From: Neptunomonas japonica DSM 18939
GTDB lineage: Bacteria; Pseudomonadota; Gammaproteobacteria; Pseudomonadales; Balneatricaceae
Direction: 5' to 3'
Length of the DNA stretch: 64,000 bases
Assembly (NCBI RefSeq): GCF_000422765.1
Contig: NZ_AUGR01000015.1
Location: 1-64,000 of the forward strand
The position numbers and the translations under genes are program-made. The notes beneath the pieces were generated by a model, which was not told the DNA's origin, ran no database searches, and saw only the letters and a list, made by a program, of their open reading frames with translations. Below are positions 26,579 through 34,863 of the stretch, piece by piece (position 1 is the stretch's first letter; each line of letters starts with the position of its first letter).

Positions 26579-28294
26579 CGTGTCTGCTGCATAAACAGTG
26601 ACACCAGCAACGATAGTTTCTAACACTTCTATTTGCCTGATACTCTGTGGGTTTTCTAACGGGTTGCTTGATAGCAACACCAAATCTGCAAACTTCCCTC
26701 GCTCTATTGAGCCTCTATTGTTTTCTTGAAACACCTGCCACGCAGCATCAATAGTGATTGATCGTATAGCCTGCATCGTAGAAATTTTCTGGTCTTTCCC
26801 AATGATATTTCCACTGAGCGACTGTCTATTAACGGTGCTCCAGAGTAACTGTAATGGGCTAATTGGGGTAACCGGGGCATCTGTGTGTACACTGAACTTA
26901 AGCCCTAATGCTGCTGCCGAACCTGTAGGGCTCATCATTGGTCCTCTTTGGGGGCCCATAAATAATTCGATATGTTGGTCGCCCCAGTAATAGGTGTGTG
27001 TAGGGAAAAAACTGGGAGTAATCCCTAATGCCTGCATGCTTTTGAGTTGATCGAATCGTGCCATTTGCGCATGTACAAGAATCAATCTTGGATCAGTTGA
27101 AGGGGTACGTGTTTGCGCTTTAGCAAAGGCATCAATGATCTGGTCAATCGCCGCATCACCATTTCCATGAATAGCTAATTGGAATCCTGCATCATGATAG
27201 GTGCTTACAATAGCGCTGAGTTCTGTTTGCTCAAAGGAAGGAAAGCCCCTGTAGTTTGGTATCTCTTCAGGATTTTTATAAAATGGCTGTGTTAAAAAAG
27301 CAGTACGTCCTTGAACACTGCCATCGGCAATGATTTTTATCGGCCCCAAGTAAAAACGTTCAGAGTTAAAATCAGTTTGCTTATAGTTGCCATCTAATAG
27401 CTGTTTTCCAAAATCCTGGTGGTTGGGGAAAACAACCATACGAAAGGGGATTTGTCGAAATTGGCTGGCCCAGTAAAGTGCTCGAGTAAGGTTAATGCCA
27501 ACCCCGCCGCTCTGTGCTGTAGTGATACCATTTTGACTATATTCATCGCGAGCATGCTGGAAAACCTGGTAGTAATCGGTAAATGAAAAATCTTGCAGCA
27601 ATGTAGTGAGTGACAACGCAGACTTTTCTTGAAGCAGTCCATTTAATTTACCGGTGTTTTTATCTCGTCCAATGACTCCCCCAGCAGGCGATTGAGTATG
27701 CTCTGTTATGCCTATTTTTTGCAGAGCAAGGCTGTTAGCTACGCCCATATGACCGGAACTGTGCCACAGGTAGATAGGGTGTTCGCTAGATATACTATCT
27801 AGTTCTTGTCTTGTAGGATGACGTTTCTCTATAAGAGACGAGTCATCATAGCCAAAGCCTAACAACCACTTTCCTGGTGGTATTGCTTTAGCCTGCAAGC
27901 GCATGCTTTCTAGTAATTGAGCGATATTAGATATTCCGCCCGTGGGAGGTGGGCTCAAGTCAGCAGAAATAGCCGTAAGCCCAGAGCCAGGGAAATGGCT
28001 ATGCGCATCGATAAAACCTGGAAGCAATGTTTTACCTTGTAAATCTGTGATCTGGGTGTCTTTCTGGATTAGCTTGCGGATACTATTGTTGCTGCCAATA
28101 GCCTCTATTTTTCCATCTCGAATAGATATGGCTTCTACGATACGGTTGTTTTCGTCGACAGTGATTATATTCCCATTGATAAAGACTCTATGCCCAGGTG
28201 TCGCTGAACTGACAAGCAAAGCCATAACTATGGCGGCTAGTAATGCGATGCCTAAAAGATATGTTGTGATACGTCTTGTCATTGATTGAGTCAT
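26561..28294 (-). CDS. Membrane-anchored amidohydrolase (YtcJ-like)
   Basis: This 577-residue metal-dependent amidohydrolase of the YtcJ/amidohydrolase-3 group has an N-terminal hydrophobic helix (about 12-30) that should anchor it with the enzyme outside the cytoplasm. It has the metal-binding DAHSHF (His pair), LAIHGNGDAAID, the VHTDAPVTP region and a C-terminal GKFADLVLLSSNPL loop typical of the composite domain. The substrate is not predictable. Its start overlaps the stop of the upstream TVP38-type gene by four bases, so the two are translationally coupled. Confidence 0.87.
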   Translation of the reverse strand: MTQSMTRRITTYLLGIALLAAIVMALLVSSATPGHRVFINGNIITVDENNRIVEAISIRDGKIEAIGSNNSIRKLIQKDTQITDLQGKTLLPGFIDAHSHFPGSGLTAISADLSPPPTGGISNIAQLLESMRLQAKAIPPGKWLLGFGYDDSSLIEKRHPTRQELDSISSEHPIYLWHSSGHMGVANSLALQKIGITEHTQSPAGGVIGRDKNTGKLNGLLQEKSALSLTTLLQDFSFTDYYQVFQHARDEYSQNGITTAQSGGVGINLTRALYWASQFRQIPFRMVVFPNHQDFGKQLLDGNYKQTDFNSERFYLGPIKIIADGSVQGRTAFLTQPFYKNPEEIPNYRGFPSFEQTELSAIVSTYHDAGFQLAIHGNGDAAIDQIIDAFAKAQTRTPSTDPRLILVHAQMARFDQLKSMQALGITPSFFPTHTYYWGDQHIELFMGPQRGPMMSPTGSAAALGLKFSVHTDAPVTPISPLQLLWSTVNRQSLSGNIIGKDQKISTMQAIRSITIDAAWQVFQENNRGSIERGKFADLVLLSSNPLENPQSIRQIEVLETIVAGVTVYAADTKNPKR

Positions 28295-28866
28295 CGGAGT
28301 GGGTGATGTTTATGTTTTTTATAGATCAGCAGTGCAAGTAAAGCAGAGAGCAGCAGTAGAATAATGCTTAATATAATTTGGCTATTTGAATTGATGTTGA
28401 GCCCGTTGCCCGCCATGACAAAAAGTGTGCTTTGCGGCAAAAAGCCTAAAAATGAAGCGCTGAAAAATATTATAGCAGATAGCTTTGTCGCCCCTGAAGC
28501 TAGATTCGTCAGCATATTTGTTCCAAAGGGTAGAAAACGAATGGTTAAAATTTTAAGAAATGGCTGCTCAGAGATAAAGGCGTCGACCTTGTTGATAGCT
28601 TCAGGAAATCGTCGCTGAACCCAGGGGCGTGCAAAAAAACGAGCAAAGAAAAATGTTAAAAGTGCTCCCAAACTAATACTGAAAATCGCTAATAATGTAC
28701 CCTCTAATAACCCAAAACTGTAACCGGCAATGAGTGCAATTAACTGTCTTGGTAACCCTATGGCGGCTGCGATAGTGCTTAATACTACGAAGGTCAATAT
28801 GCCTAAAAAACCATGTTCATTGACCCATTCACCTAGCGCTTTAGGATCAATATATGACTCAATCAA
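28291..28866 (-). CDS. TVP38/TMEM64 (VTT-domain) membrane protein
   Basis: This polytopic inner-membrane protein has a VTT/DedA-like domain, thought to act in lipid scrambling or membrane homeostasis. From the TTG at 28866 it has 191 residues with GLPRQLIALIAGYSFGLLEG and FFARFFARPWVQRRFP. The frame continues upstream without a stop and encodes KPLHYK plus a full transmembrane helix, as expected at the start of this family. The only start-like signal there is ATT at 28959, five bases after GGAG. An ATG at 28970 lies in another frame, so a one-base error is the alternative. The gene overlaps the following amidohydrolase start by four bases. Confidence 0.82.
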   Translation of the reverse strand: MIESYIDPKALGEWVNEHGFLGILTFVVLSTIAAAIGLPRQLIALIAGYSFGLLEGTLLAIFSISLGALLTFFFARFFARPWVQRRFPEAINKVDAFISEQPFLKILTIRFLPFGTNMLTNLASGATKLSAIIFFSASFLGFLPQSTLFVMAGNGLNINSNSQIILSIILLLLSALLALLIYKKHKHHPLR

Positions 28867-28990
28867 CGGTAATAAAGGAAAGGCATAACTAAACCATGCT
28901 ATGACTAACGCGATTAGCAGAAGAAGTGCTAATGCTATTTTATAATGCAGGGGCTTAATAAGAACTCCATTTATTAATGATGGATAGTTT

Positions 28991-29017
28991 TTAATGAGAA
29001 AGGGGCTTTCTCATTAA
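28991..29017 (-). repeat. Perfect 12-bp inverted repeat upstream of TVP38 gene
   Basis: TTAATGAGAAAG and CTTTCTCATTAA form a perfect 12-bp stem around GGG. On the minus strand it sits about 30 bases before the candidate start of the TVP38-type gene. No T run follows in either direction, so it is more likely a leader hairpin or an operator than a terminator. The bases from 29018 to 29289 show no gene. Confidence 0.6.
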
Positions 29018-29289
29018 GTTCAACTATCTGTTAATGGCCAATTTATTAGCTCTATTTTTATTGATGTATCTTATTGTAGATTAGGCTGGTTAACCTATGT
29101 GTTCATTCCCGTAGCTAATGTACTTGGGAATAGTCGAGTAAGAGTTTGGTGAATACTGAGTGTTGTATGCTTCTATGTGCGACTCTTCAACGAAGAAAGG
29201 GGGGAGACTTATAAGATTGTGATGAATGCTAAAGCTAGAGTTACCCAAACATACCGTTAATCCTAGTGCTTCTTTTTATACGTGGTGTT

Positions 29290-29472
29290 TTAGTGTTTGT
29301 AGTTTGTAACGAGAACTTTCTGAAGCATTTTCTTTACAGACTTTATACAACTTACAGCATGATGTTTGGGCTTAGAGCTTTCAGGTTTGGCAATATTTTT
29401 GTCGTTTTCAATTTTCAAACGGAAACGATACTCTCCCTTTCTATCTTGATACAGCTCTAGCTCTGTGGTCAC
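29290..29472 (-). CDS. DUF1508/YegP-like small protein
   Basis: This is a 60-residue protein. ELELYQDRKGEYRFRLKIEN closely follows the DUF1508 pattern (x-F-x-x-Y-x-D-x-x-G-E-Y-R-F-R-L), and CIKSVKKML matches the family's GI-SVKKN end. The middle is less typical (PESSKPKHHA in place of the usual SEGY-sK). Function of the family is unknown. It starts at GTG 29472 with AGGAAG seven bases upstream. It stands alone between two minus-strand genes. Confidence 0.65.
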   Translation of the reverse strand: MTTELELYQDRKGEYRFRLKIENDKNIAKPESSKPKHHAVSCIKSVKKMLQKVLVTNYKH

Positions 29473-29601
29473 GATGACACTTCCTTGTTTTAATATTCGG
29501 CCATGATAGTGTGCTCCATCTGAACATAAGCTTATGCAATTTAATAATTACCTACTTTCTATAGGTGAAAATTTATCGGGTCCATTTTAGCTATCGATAT
29601 G

Positions 29602-30729
29602 CTAAATGAGTTGAGCCTGATTACGGCCCATCTGTTTGGCTTGGTAAAGAGCGGTGTCTGCTGCCCGCAGTAATTCATCGATATTCTCGTATGAGTTTTT
29701 CGTCAATACTGCAATGCCTGCACTGATCGTGATGATGCCTAGAGGTGATTGGTCGTGCGGTATTTCAAGTTGTGCTATTGAAGTACATATCCTGTCAGCC
29801 AAATGTTGCGCAGCCGTATTATTGGTGTCAGGTAAGATCAGTAAGAATTCCTCTCCGCCATAGCGTGCGACGAGGTCTCCTGCACGTTGTACGCTACCTT
29901 GTAAGGTGCTAGCCACGCTTTTCAGGCACTCATCTCCTGCTTGGTGGCCATACAGGTCGTTATATTTCTTGAAAAAATCGACGTCTAGCATAATCAAGGT
30001 GAATGGTCTTTCATGTCGTCTCGCTATCGTCCACTCTCTCTTTAGGGCTTCGTTCATGGCGCGCCGATTGGCAAGGCTGGTGAGCTGGTCTGTATTTGAT
30101 TCTTCTTTCAGCTTCAATTGGGCCTCTTCGGTAAAGCTAAGTAAAGAGAAGACGCCGCTGATGACACTAAATGCTGGCCATATTATTTGTGATGAAATCA
30201 TGGTTTTGCTAAACAATTCAGGTGCAAACTCGAGTAAAAAAGAACGAGCAACAACACAGATTGCCATGAAAAAACAGGCGTAAGACAGGATGATGTCGGA
30301 CGGGTTTCTATTCTTTTTTATTTTTATAAATAAATAACCAATGCAACAAAATGCTGAAGGCACAAAGAGAGCGCTCACATGCAAAGCGTCATTAAAATTA
30401 CTGTGATATATGAAAAAGGCCAAAGCAAAACAGTTTATCAAAAACAGGCTTAATATAGAGGCGAGTGGTAAACGGCACTCACACCGTTTGAAGCTAAATA
30501 CCACCATTCCCCAAATAAATGCTGAAGATAGAACTGCTGATATGATTTTTAAAAATACGTTTATATCAAATGTGTAAAGAAACCAGCTAAGGCAGTTTGC
30601 AGAAAAAGCGACGATGAAAAAGAATATAGATTTCTGTTTTCCATCAGGGTCAGCAACTCGTGTACCTGAGAAAGCTAACACTAGATTGATTAATGCGACG
30701 GTGAAAAAATAGGCCTGTTCAGTCGTCAT
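29602..30729 (-). CDS. Membrane diguanylate cyclase
   Basis: This 375-residue protein has about seven to eight predicted membrane helices in the first 200 residues, a short linker and a C-terminal GGDEF domain that makes c-di-GMP. The active-site motif is RYGGEEF, and an RAGD inhibitory site precedes it by five residues. LTSLANRRAM marks the start of the catalytic domain. The all-helical N-terminus probably senses a membrane or lipophilic signal. It is monocistronic and is the last gene before the amine-catabolism block. Confidence 0.92.
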   Translation of the reverse strand: MTTEQAYFFTVALINLVLAFSGTRVADPDGKQKSIFFFIVAFSANCLSWFLYTFDINVFLKIISAVLSSAFIWGMVVFSFKRCECRLPLASILSLFLINCFALAFFIYHSNFNDALHVSALFVPSAFCCIGYLFIKIKKNRNPSDIILSYACFFMAICVVARSFLLEFAPELFSKTMISSQIIWPAFSVISGVFSLLSFTEEAQLKLKEESNTDQLTSLANRRAMNEALKREWTIARRHERPFTLIMLDVDFFKKYNDLYGHQAGDECLKSVASTLQGSVQRAGDLVARYGGEEFLLILPDTNNTAAQHLADRICTSIAQLEIPHDQSPLGIITISAGIAVLTKNSYENIDELLRAADTALYQAKQMGRNQAQLI

Positions 30730-30903
30730 TTATTTTTCTCAGAAGGTTGGGTTTCTGTAATGCTTTAACGCGTGTATAGCGGAGCTCTTCAGAACAGCCC
30801 TAATGGTAAACCATTGCTAACATGACATGTATTATGGATAGCTTAATTTGATTTCGCTAATGTTAATTTCACTATACCTGAGCAAATTACCTGCTAAAAG
30901 TTT

Positions 30904-30913
30904 GCTGGTTCTA
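30904..30913 (+). promoter_or_regulatory. Copy of the G(T/C)TGGnTC(T/C)A motif, outlying
   Basis: GCTGGTTCTA followed by CG matches the 10-bp motif found upstream of several genes between 32 and 43 kb. It lies between the diguanylate cyclase start and the terminator of the dehydrogenase gene, so it is not obviously in front of a gene it could control. The rest of 30730-31010 shows no convincing gene. It contains a palindrome CTACCGGTAG at 30981-30990. Confidence 0.3.
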
Positions 30914-31010
30914 CGTAGCGAGGGTGGGATTAGTGGAGTACTTCTACGTGGCGGAGGCTTCAAAGAGGCGGGAATTCAAACTACCGGTAGCGTCCATATT
31001 AGTTATAAGC

Positions 31011-31034
31011 AAAAAAACGCGCCTTTCGGCGCGC
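31011..31034 (-). terminator. Terminator of the semialdehyde dehydrogenase gene
   Basis: On the minus strand a CGCGCC / GGCGCG stem with a GAAA tetraloop is followed by seven T, 64 bases after the stop of the dehydrogenase gene. Confidence 0.88.
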
Positions 31035-31097
31035 TAAATCCAGCTATTGATGAAGCGGTATCTATTGAACCGCTACGAATAGTCTGGCAACACGGAA

Positions 31098-32630
31098 CTA
31101 ACTGGCAACACAACTACGTACAGCCGAATCGCTATTTGCGGCAGGAGCCGCACTGCCTGCTTTTGGGTTAACAACACGAACAGTGGCTACTTTGTTCTGA
31201 GTGAAGAAATCAACCGCACTTTTGCCCTGGACTTTATTGTTACCTACTAACGATCCTTTAATACCGCCGAACGGTAGGTACGGATGCGGAGCACAGATAC
31301 CTACGTTAACGCCAACCATCCCTACGTCGGCCTCATTGATGAATTTTTCGGTGTAGTAACTGTTCTGAGTAAAGATGACAGCGCCATTGCCCATCTCATG
31401 GTTTTTAATCATGCGCAGGGCGCCATTGATGCAGCCTACTTTCATCACATTGAGTACAGGGCCAAAGATCTCTTCGCGAGCGATCTGCATGCATGGGGTA
31501 ACATCAGTGAATACGGTCGGGCCAACAAAGTAACCATTCTTATTTCCTTCAGCTACATGAGGGTTGCGTCCGTCCAGCGCTAGCGTGGCTCCTTCATTCT
31601 GGCCGATCTCGATATAGTTCTCGATTCGCTCTTTAGCTTTGGCAGAGATTACTGGGCCCATAAATACATCCGGGTCCATCGCATCGCCGATAGTAATGTT
31701 TTGAGAAGCTGCGAGCAGACGCTCAACAAACTCGTCGTAGATCTCAGGCACCACCGCAATATTGGAAACGGCCAGGCAGCGCTGGCCAGCAGATCCGTAT
31801 CCTGACATCAAAATATTTTCGATCATCAGGTCCATAGGTGCATCTTCCATTGCTACCAGAAAGTTCTTGGCACCCCCTAGCAGCATGGTCTTTTTACCGC
31901 CACGGCCACAACCTTCAGCGATCGCTTTAGCGGTTGGTGTCGAGCCTACTAGGCAGACACCGGCAACATTATCATCTTCGTACCAGGCTTCTACTGTTTC
32001 ACGGTCACCATGAACGATGTTAACCACACCGTCCGGTAGGCCAATATCTACCAGTAGCTGCATCATCTTCTGCATAAATAGAGGTGATTCAGTGGATGGC
32101 TTGTATACAAAGGTGTTGCCGCTGCCGATGGCAAACGGGATAAACCAGCCAAATACCAATGCAGGAAAGTTGAAAGGTGCTACGCCACAAAAAACGCCCA
32201 AAGGAGCTTTGATAATACGGCCGTTGATGTTGTTAGCGATGCCTTGTACGGTTTCGCCCTGAATCATGGCAGGGATAGAGCAGGCCATCTGTAGGATTTC
32301 AATGACTCGGCCCACTTCACCACGAGCTTCTGCAATGTGCTTAGCCTGATCGATAGCAATCGCTTGGGCTAGCATTTCGAGGTTATCCTTCATTGCCTGC
32401 TGCATATCGAAGATATAGTTCATACGCTTTGGCAGCGGGGTAGCGCTCCAAGCTGGAAAAGCTTCGGCTGCAGCAAGGACAGAAGCACGGGAGGTTTGCA
32501 CAGCAGATAATGGCACCTCGCCGATTACAGCACCTGTTGATGGATTTTTCAGAGGCTCATACTGGCCGTTGGTTTCGTCGAGCCACTCTCCGTCAATATG
32601 ATTTTTTATCTTGATATATTCCGTATTCAT
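31098..32630 (-). CDS. mmsA: CoA-acylating (methyl)malonate-semialdehyde dehydrogenase
   Basis: This 510-residue aldehyde dehydrogenase oxidises methylmalonate or malonate semialdehyde with NAD and CoA to propionyl-CoA or acetyl-CoA plus CO2. Catalytic Cys285 is in SAGQRCLAVSN. The usual general-base Glu is replaced (LLGGAKN), the hallmark of the CoA-acylating MmsA/IolA branch. IDGEWLDETNG and APFNFPALVFGW are also typical. It serves valine, thymine, inositol or beta-alanine breakdown. With an omega-aminotransferase and amine importers nearby, malonate semialdehyde from beta-alanine is a plausible substrate, as for BauC of Pseudomonas. The divergent region upstream carries three copies of a shared motif. 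Confidence 0.93.
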   Translation of the reverse strand: MNTEYIKIKNHIDGEWLDETNGQYEPLKNPSTGAVIGEVPLSAVQTSRASVLAAAEAFPAWSATPLPKRMNYIFDMQQAMKDNLEMLAQAIAIDQAKHIAEARGEVGRVIEILQMACSIPAMIQGETVQGIANNINGRIIKAPLGVFCGVAPFNFPALVFGWFIPFAIGSGNTFVYKPSTESPLFMQKMMQLLVDIGLPDGVVNIVHGDRETVEAWYEDDNVAGVCLVGSTPTAKAIAEGCGRGGKKTMLLGGAKNFLVAMEDAPMDLMIENILMSGYGSAGQRCLAVSNIAVVPEIYDEFVERLLAASQNITIGDAMDPDVFMGPVISAKAKERIENYIEIGQNEGATLALDGRNPHVAEGNKNGYFVGPTVFTDVTPCMQIAREEIFGPVLNVMKVGCINGALRMIKNHEMGNGAVIFTQNSYYTEKFINEADVGMVGVNVGICAPHPYLPFGGIKGSLVGNNKVQGKSAVDFFTQNKVATVRVVNPKAGSAAPAANSDSAVRSCVAS

Positions 32631-32957
32631 AAGCGCCTCAATTTCATAATTCCACGTGTGAAATTATTTTTATTGTAGTTAAACTTTTTTGGTCTTCGTT
32701 TATTAAGGCGATGGTATCGGGGCTGTTTATAAAGCTGATAGACCCAACGTCTGACAATATAAAGAACCATTACTCTGTACATGGTTTTTAATTTTATTTA
32801 ATTGAAACAAGGTGGATCCAACCGGTATCACAATTTACCGAGCTGTTGGTTCTACGTCTTAATATCTGACGAGGTAACAATGGATGCTGGGTTTATTGAT
32901 GGATCTAACATTAGGATTCTTACCTAGGGCATCTGTAGTGGGGGAAAGGCAGTAAAG
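32631..32957. promoter_or_regulatory. Divergent control region with three G(T/C)TGGnTC(T/C)A sites
   Basis: This 327-base gap lies between mmsA (leftward) and the thioredoxin-like gene (rightward). It holds TAGACCCAAC at 32739-32748 and TGGATCCAAC at 32813-32822 (both reading GTTGGnTCyA on the minus strand) and GTTGGTTCTA at 32845-32854. The last two face each other with starts 32 bp apart, the same geometry as upstream of the APC permease. A separate inverted repeat AATTTCA / TGAAATT lies at 32640-32665, just before the mmsA start. These look like operator sites. The bound protein is unknown; the MocR-type regulator at 37.9-39.4 kb is the nearest candidate. Confidence 0.55.
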
Positions 32958-33458
32958 ATGAAGTTATATAAAACGTTATTTGAACTCGGTGATAATTTTC
33001 ATACCTATGTCGGGCGTGGTACTTCGCAGGAAAGGCAGGCTGTTGCAAAAATATCTGCTCTATTGGAAGCGCCGCAAACATTGCCACAGGCTACGTTGGA
33101 TGCTCTGTCTGGGGTAACGGGGAATTACTATTTATTAGTAGCCGCAGAGATGTGGTGTCCGGATTGCCAAATCAATGTTACAGCGCTGAATAAGATGTGT
33201 GAGTTACAACCCAACATCCAGATGGCTGTTATATCTAAAGGCAGGGCTGAAGATGAAATTATGGAGAATCTTGGGATGGATAAAATCCTGATTCCTGTGG
33301 TGGCAATTCTCGACAGCTCTTTTCAGGTAGTTGGCAGATTTGTTGAGGGGCCTGCACCAGTGGCGGTGTCGGACCCTGAGGAAAAAATAAAAAAAGCGTA
33401 TAGAGAAGGAAAATACCTTAGTGAAACATTATGTGAAGTTCTAGAACAAATTAAGTAA
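32958..33458 (+). CDS. Thioredoxin-like protein with WCPDC motif
   Basis: This 166-residue cytoplasmic protein has a thioredoxin fold whose active-site motif is WCPDC (Cys67, Cys70), preceded by YYLLVAAEM and followed by a cis-Pro region IPVVAILDS. CPDC is unusual against CGPC of thioredoxin but occurs in thioredoxin-like families of unknown role. There is no signal peptide. It is the first rightward gene of the block, and the Pot-type importer genes follow after about 165 bases. Its partner could be one of the cluster enzymes. The start ATG 32958 has GGGGGAAAGG upstream. Confidence 0.75.
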   Translation: MKLYKTLFELGDNFHTYVGRGTSQERQAVAKISALLEAPQTLPQATLDALSGVTGNYYLLVAAEMWCPDCQINVTALNKMCELQPNIQMAVISKGRAEDEIMENLGMDKILIPVVAILDSSFQVVGRFVEGPAPVAVSDPEEKIKKAYREGKYLSETLCEVLEQIK

Positions 33459-33622
33459 ATACTGGGAGGCTTACTAATTATTCTTGTTCTTTAATTCTTT
33501 ATGTATCAGATATTAATAAGATTGATAAGAAAATAATAATAAATGTTCTTTGTTAATAAAAACAAAGGTCATCTTAGATATTCACTTTTTAAAAGTGATA
33601 GATATGTGTAATGGAGAATAAT

Positions 33623-34714
33623 ATGAAAATTAAACACGTTGGCTATTCTGTGATGTTATCCGCGTTATTGTCGGCTGTTGCAGTAGCAGAAGGTAAAGTT
33701 GTCAATGTATACAACTGGGCTGAATACCTTGACCCACAAGTGGTGGAGGAATTTCAGAAAGAGACCGGTATTAAGGTTAACTATGATGTTTATGACTCCA
33801 ATGAGATGCTCGAAGCAAAGCTGATGTCGGGTAGTTCTGGTTATGATGTGGTAGTGCCCACCGGTTTTTTTCTAGAGCGTCAGGTTAAGGCTGGAATCTA
33901 TGCAGAAATTGATCGCCAACAATTAAGTAACTATGGCAACCTCGACCAGAATATCATGAATAAAATCGCTTCCCATGATCCGGACAATAAGCATAACGTT
34001 CCTTATGCTTGGGGTACGATTGGGCTGGGTTACAATAAGCAGATGATAGAAGAGCGGCTGGGAGATCTACCTGTTGATAGCTTAGATCTAATTTTTAAAC
34101 CGGAGGTTGCTGCCAAATTGGCTGACTGTGGTATAGCCGTATTAGACTCGCCATCTGAGATTGTAGGTATTGCGCTTAACTATCTGGGTATTGCTCCTAA
34201 CTCAGAAAAAAAGACTGATTTGAAAGCAGCCAGTCACCTTATTAGCGGTGTACGTTCCAACTATAAATATTTTCACTCTAGTAAATACTTGTCCGATTTG
34301 GCTAATGGCGATATCTGTGTGGTATTGGGCTATGGCTCAGATGTGCTAATGGCGCAAAGCCGCGCACAAGAAGCGGGTCAAGGTGTGGAAATCGATTATG
34401 TTATTCCTAAGGAAGGTTCTTTGGTCTGGTTTGACCTGCTGGCAATACCTGCAGATGCTCCGCATCCACAGGCTGCTCATCAGTTCTTAAATTACATTCT
34501 ACGTGGCGAGAATCACGCCAGTATTTCAAATTATGCTTTAACAGCAGTTGCTAATAAAGCGGCAATGCCTTACTTACTCGAAGAAGTGAGTACTAATCCC
34601 GGAATATATCCCACTGCTGAAGTGACGCAGAAACTATTTCCTATGAATGCTCATAGTGCTAAGTACGATCGTCTACTAACCCGCGCTTGGAGCAATATAA
34701 AAACTGGCCGCTGA
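33623..34714 (+). CDS. Polyamine-type periplasmic binding protein (PotF/SpuD-like)
   Basis: This exported binding protein of 363 residues feeds the adjacent ABC importer. A signal peptide ends near AVAVAEG. The mature N-terminus VVNVYNWAEYLDPQVVEEF and then DVVVPTGFFLERQ are diagnostic for the PotF/SpuD/SpuE family, which bind putrescine or spermidine. AWGTIGLGYNKQM and VWFDLLAIPADAPH are also conserved in position. ATG 33623 is preferred over ATG 33611 because the latter supplies GGAG six bases upstream. In the context of an aminotransferase and a semialdehyde dehydrogenase, the ligand may be a polyamine or another omega-amine. Confidence 0.9.
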   Translation: MKIKHVGYSVMLSALLSAVAVAEGKVVNVYNWAEYLDPQVVEEFQKETGIKVNYDVYDSNEMLEAKLMSGSSGYDVVVPTGFFLERQVKAGIYAEIDRQQLSNYGNLDQNIMNKIASHDPDNKHNVPYAWGTIGLGYNKQMIEERLGDLPVDSLDLIFKPEVAAKLADCGIAVLDSPSEIVGIALNYLGIAPNSEKKTDLKAASHLISGVRSNYKYFHSSKYLSDLANGDICVVLGYGSDVLMAQSRAQEAGQGVEIDYVIPKEGSLVWFDLLAIPADAPHPQAAHQFLNYILRGENHASISNYALTAVANKAAMPYLLEEVSTNPGIYPTAEVTQKLFPMNAHSAKYDRLLTRAWSNIKTGR

Positions 34715-34863
34715 GTGGTTTTTAATTTAGGTGTGAGTGTTAGCACGCTAAATTCTCTTTCTCTGATCCTACAGTTACTAAATAAACCTTTGTGCAGTCG
34801 CAGACTTAATTAGGCAAAGGTTCATTTAAATGCTTATCCACAGAAGAACTGCCAAGGGGCCTT

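Noticed and set aside
30848-31171. Plus-strand frame of 107 codons
   Set aside because: It runs through the terminator and the 3' end of the dehydrogenase gene, has no family features and no ribosome site.
33611-33622. Earlier ATG for the PotF-like gene
   Set aside because: The ATGGAG there supplies the ribosome site for ATG 33623, which begins a normal signal peptide.
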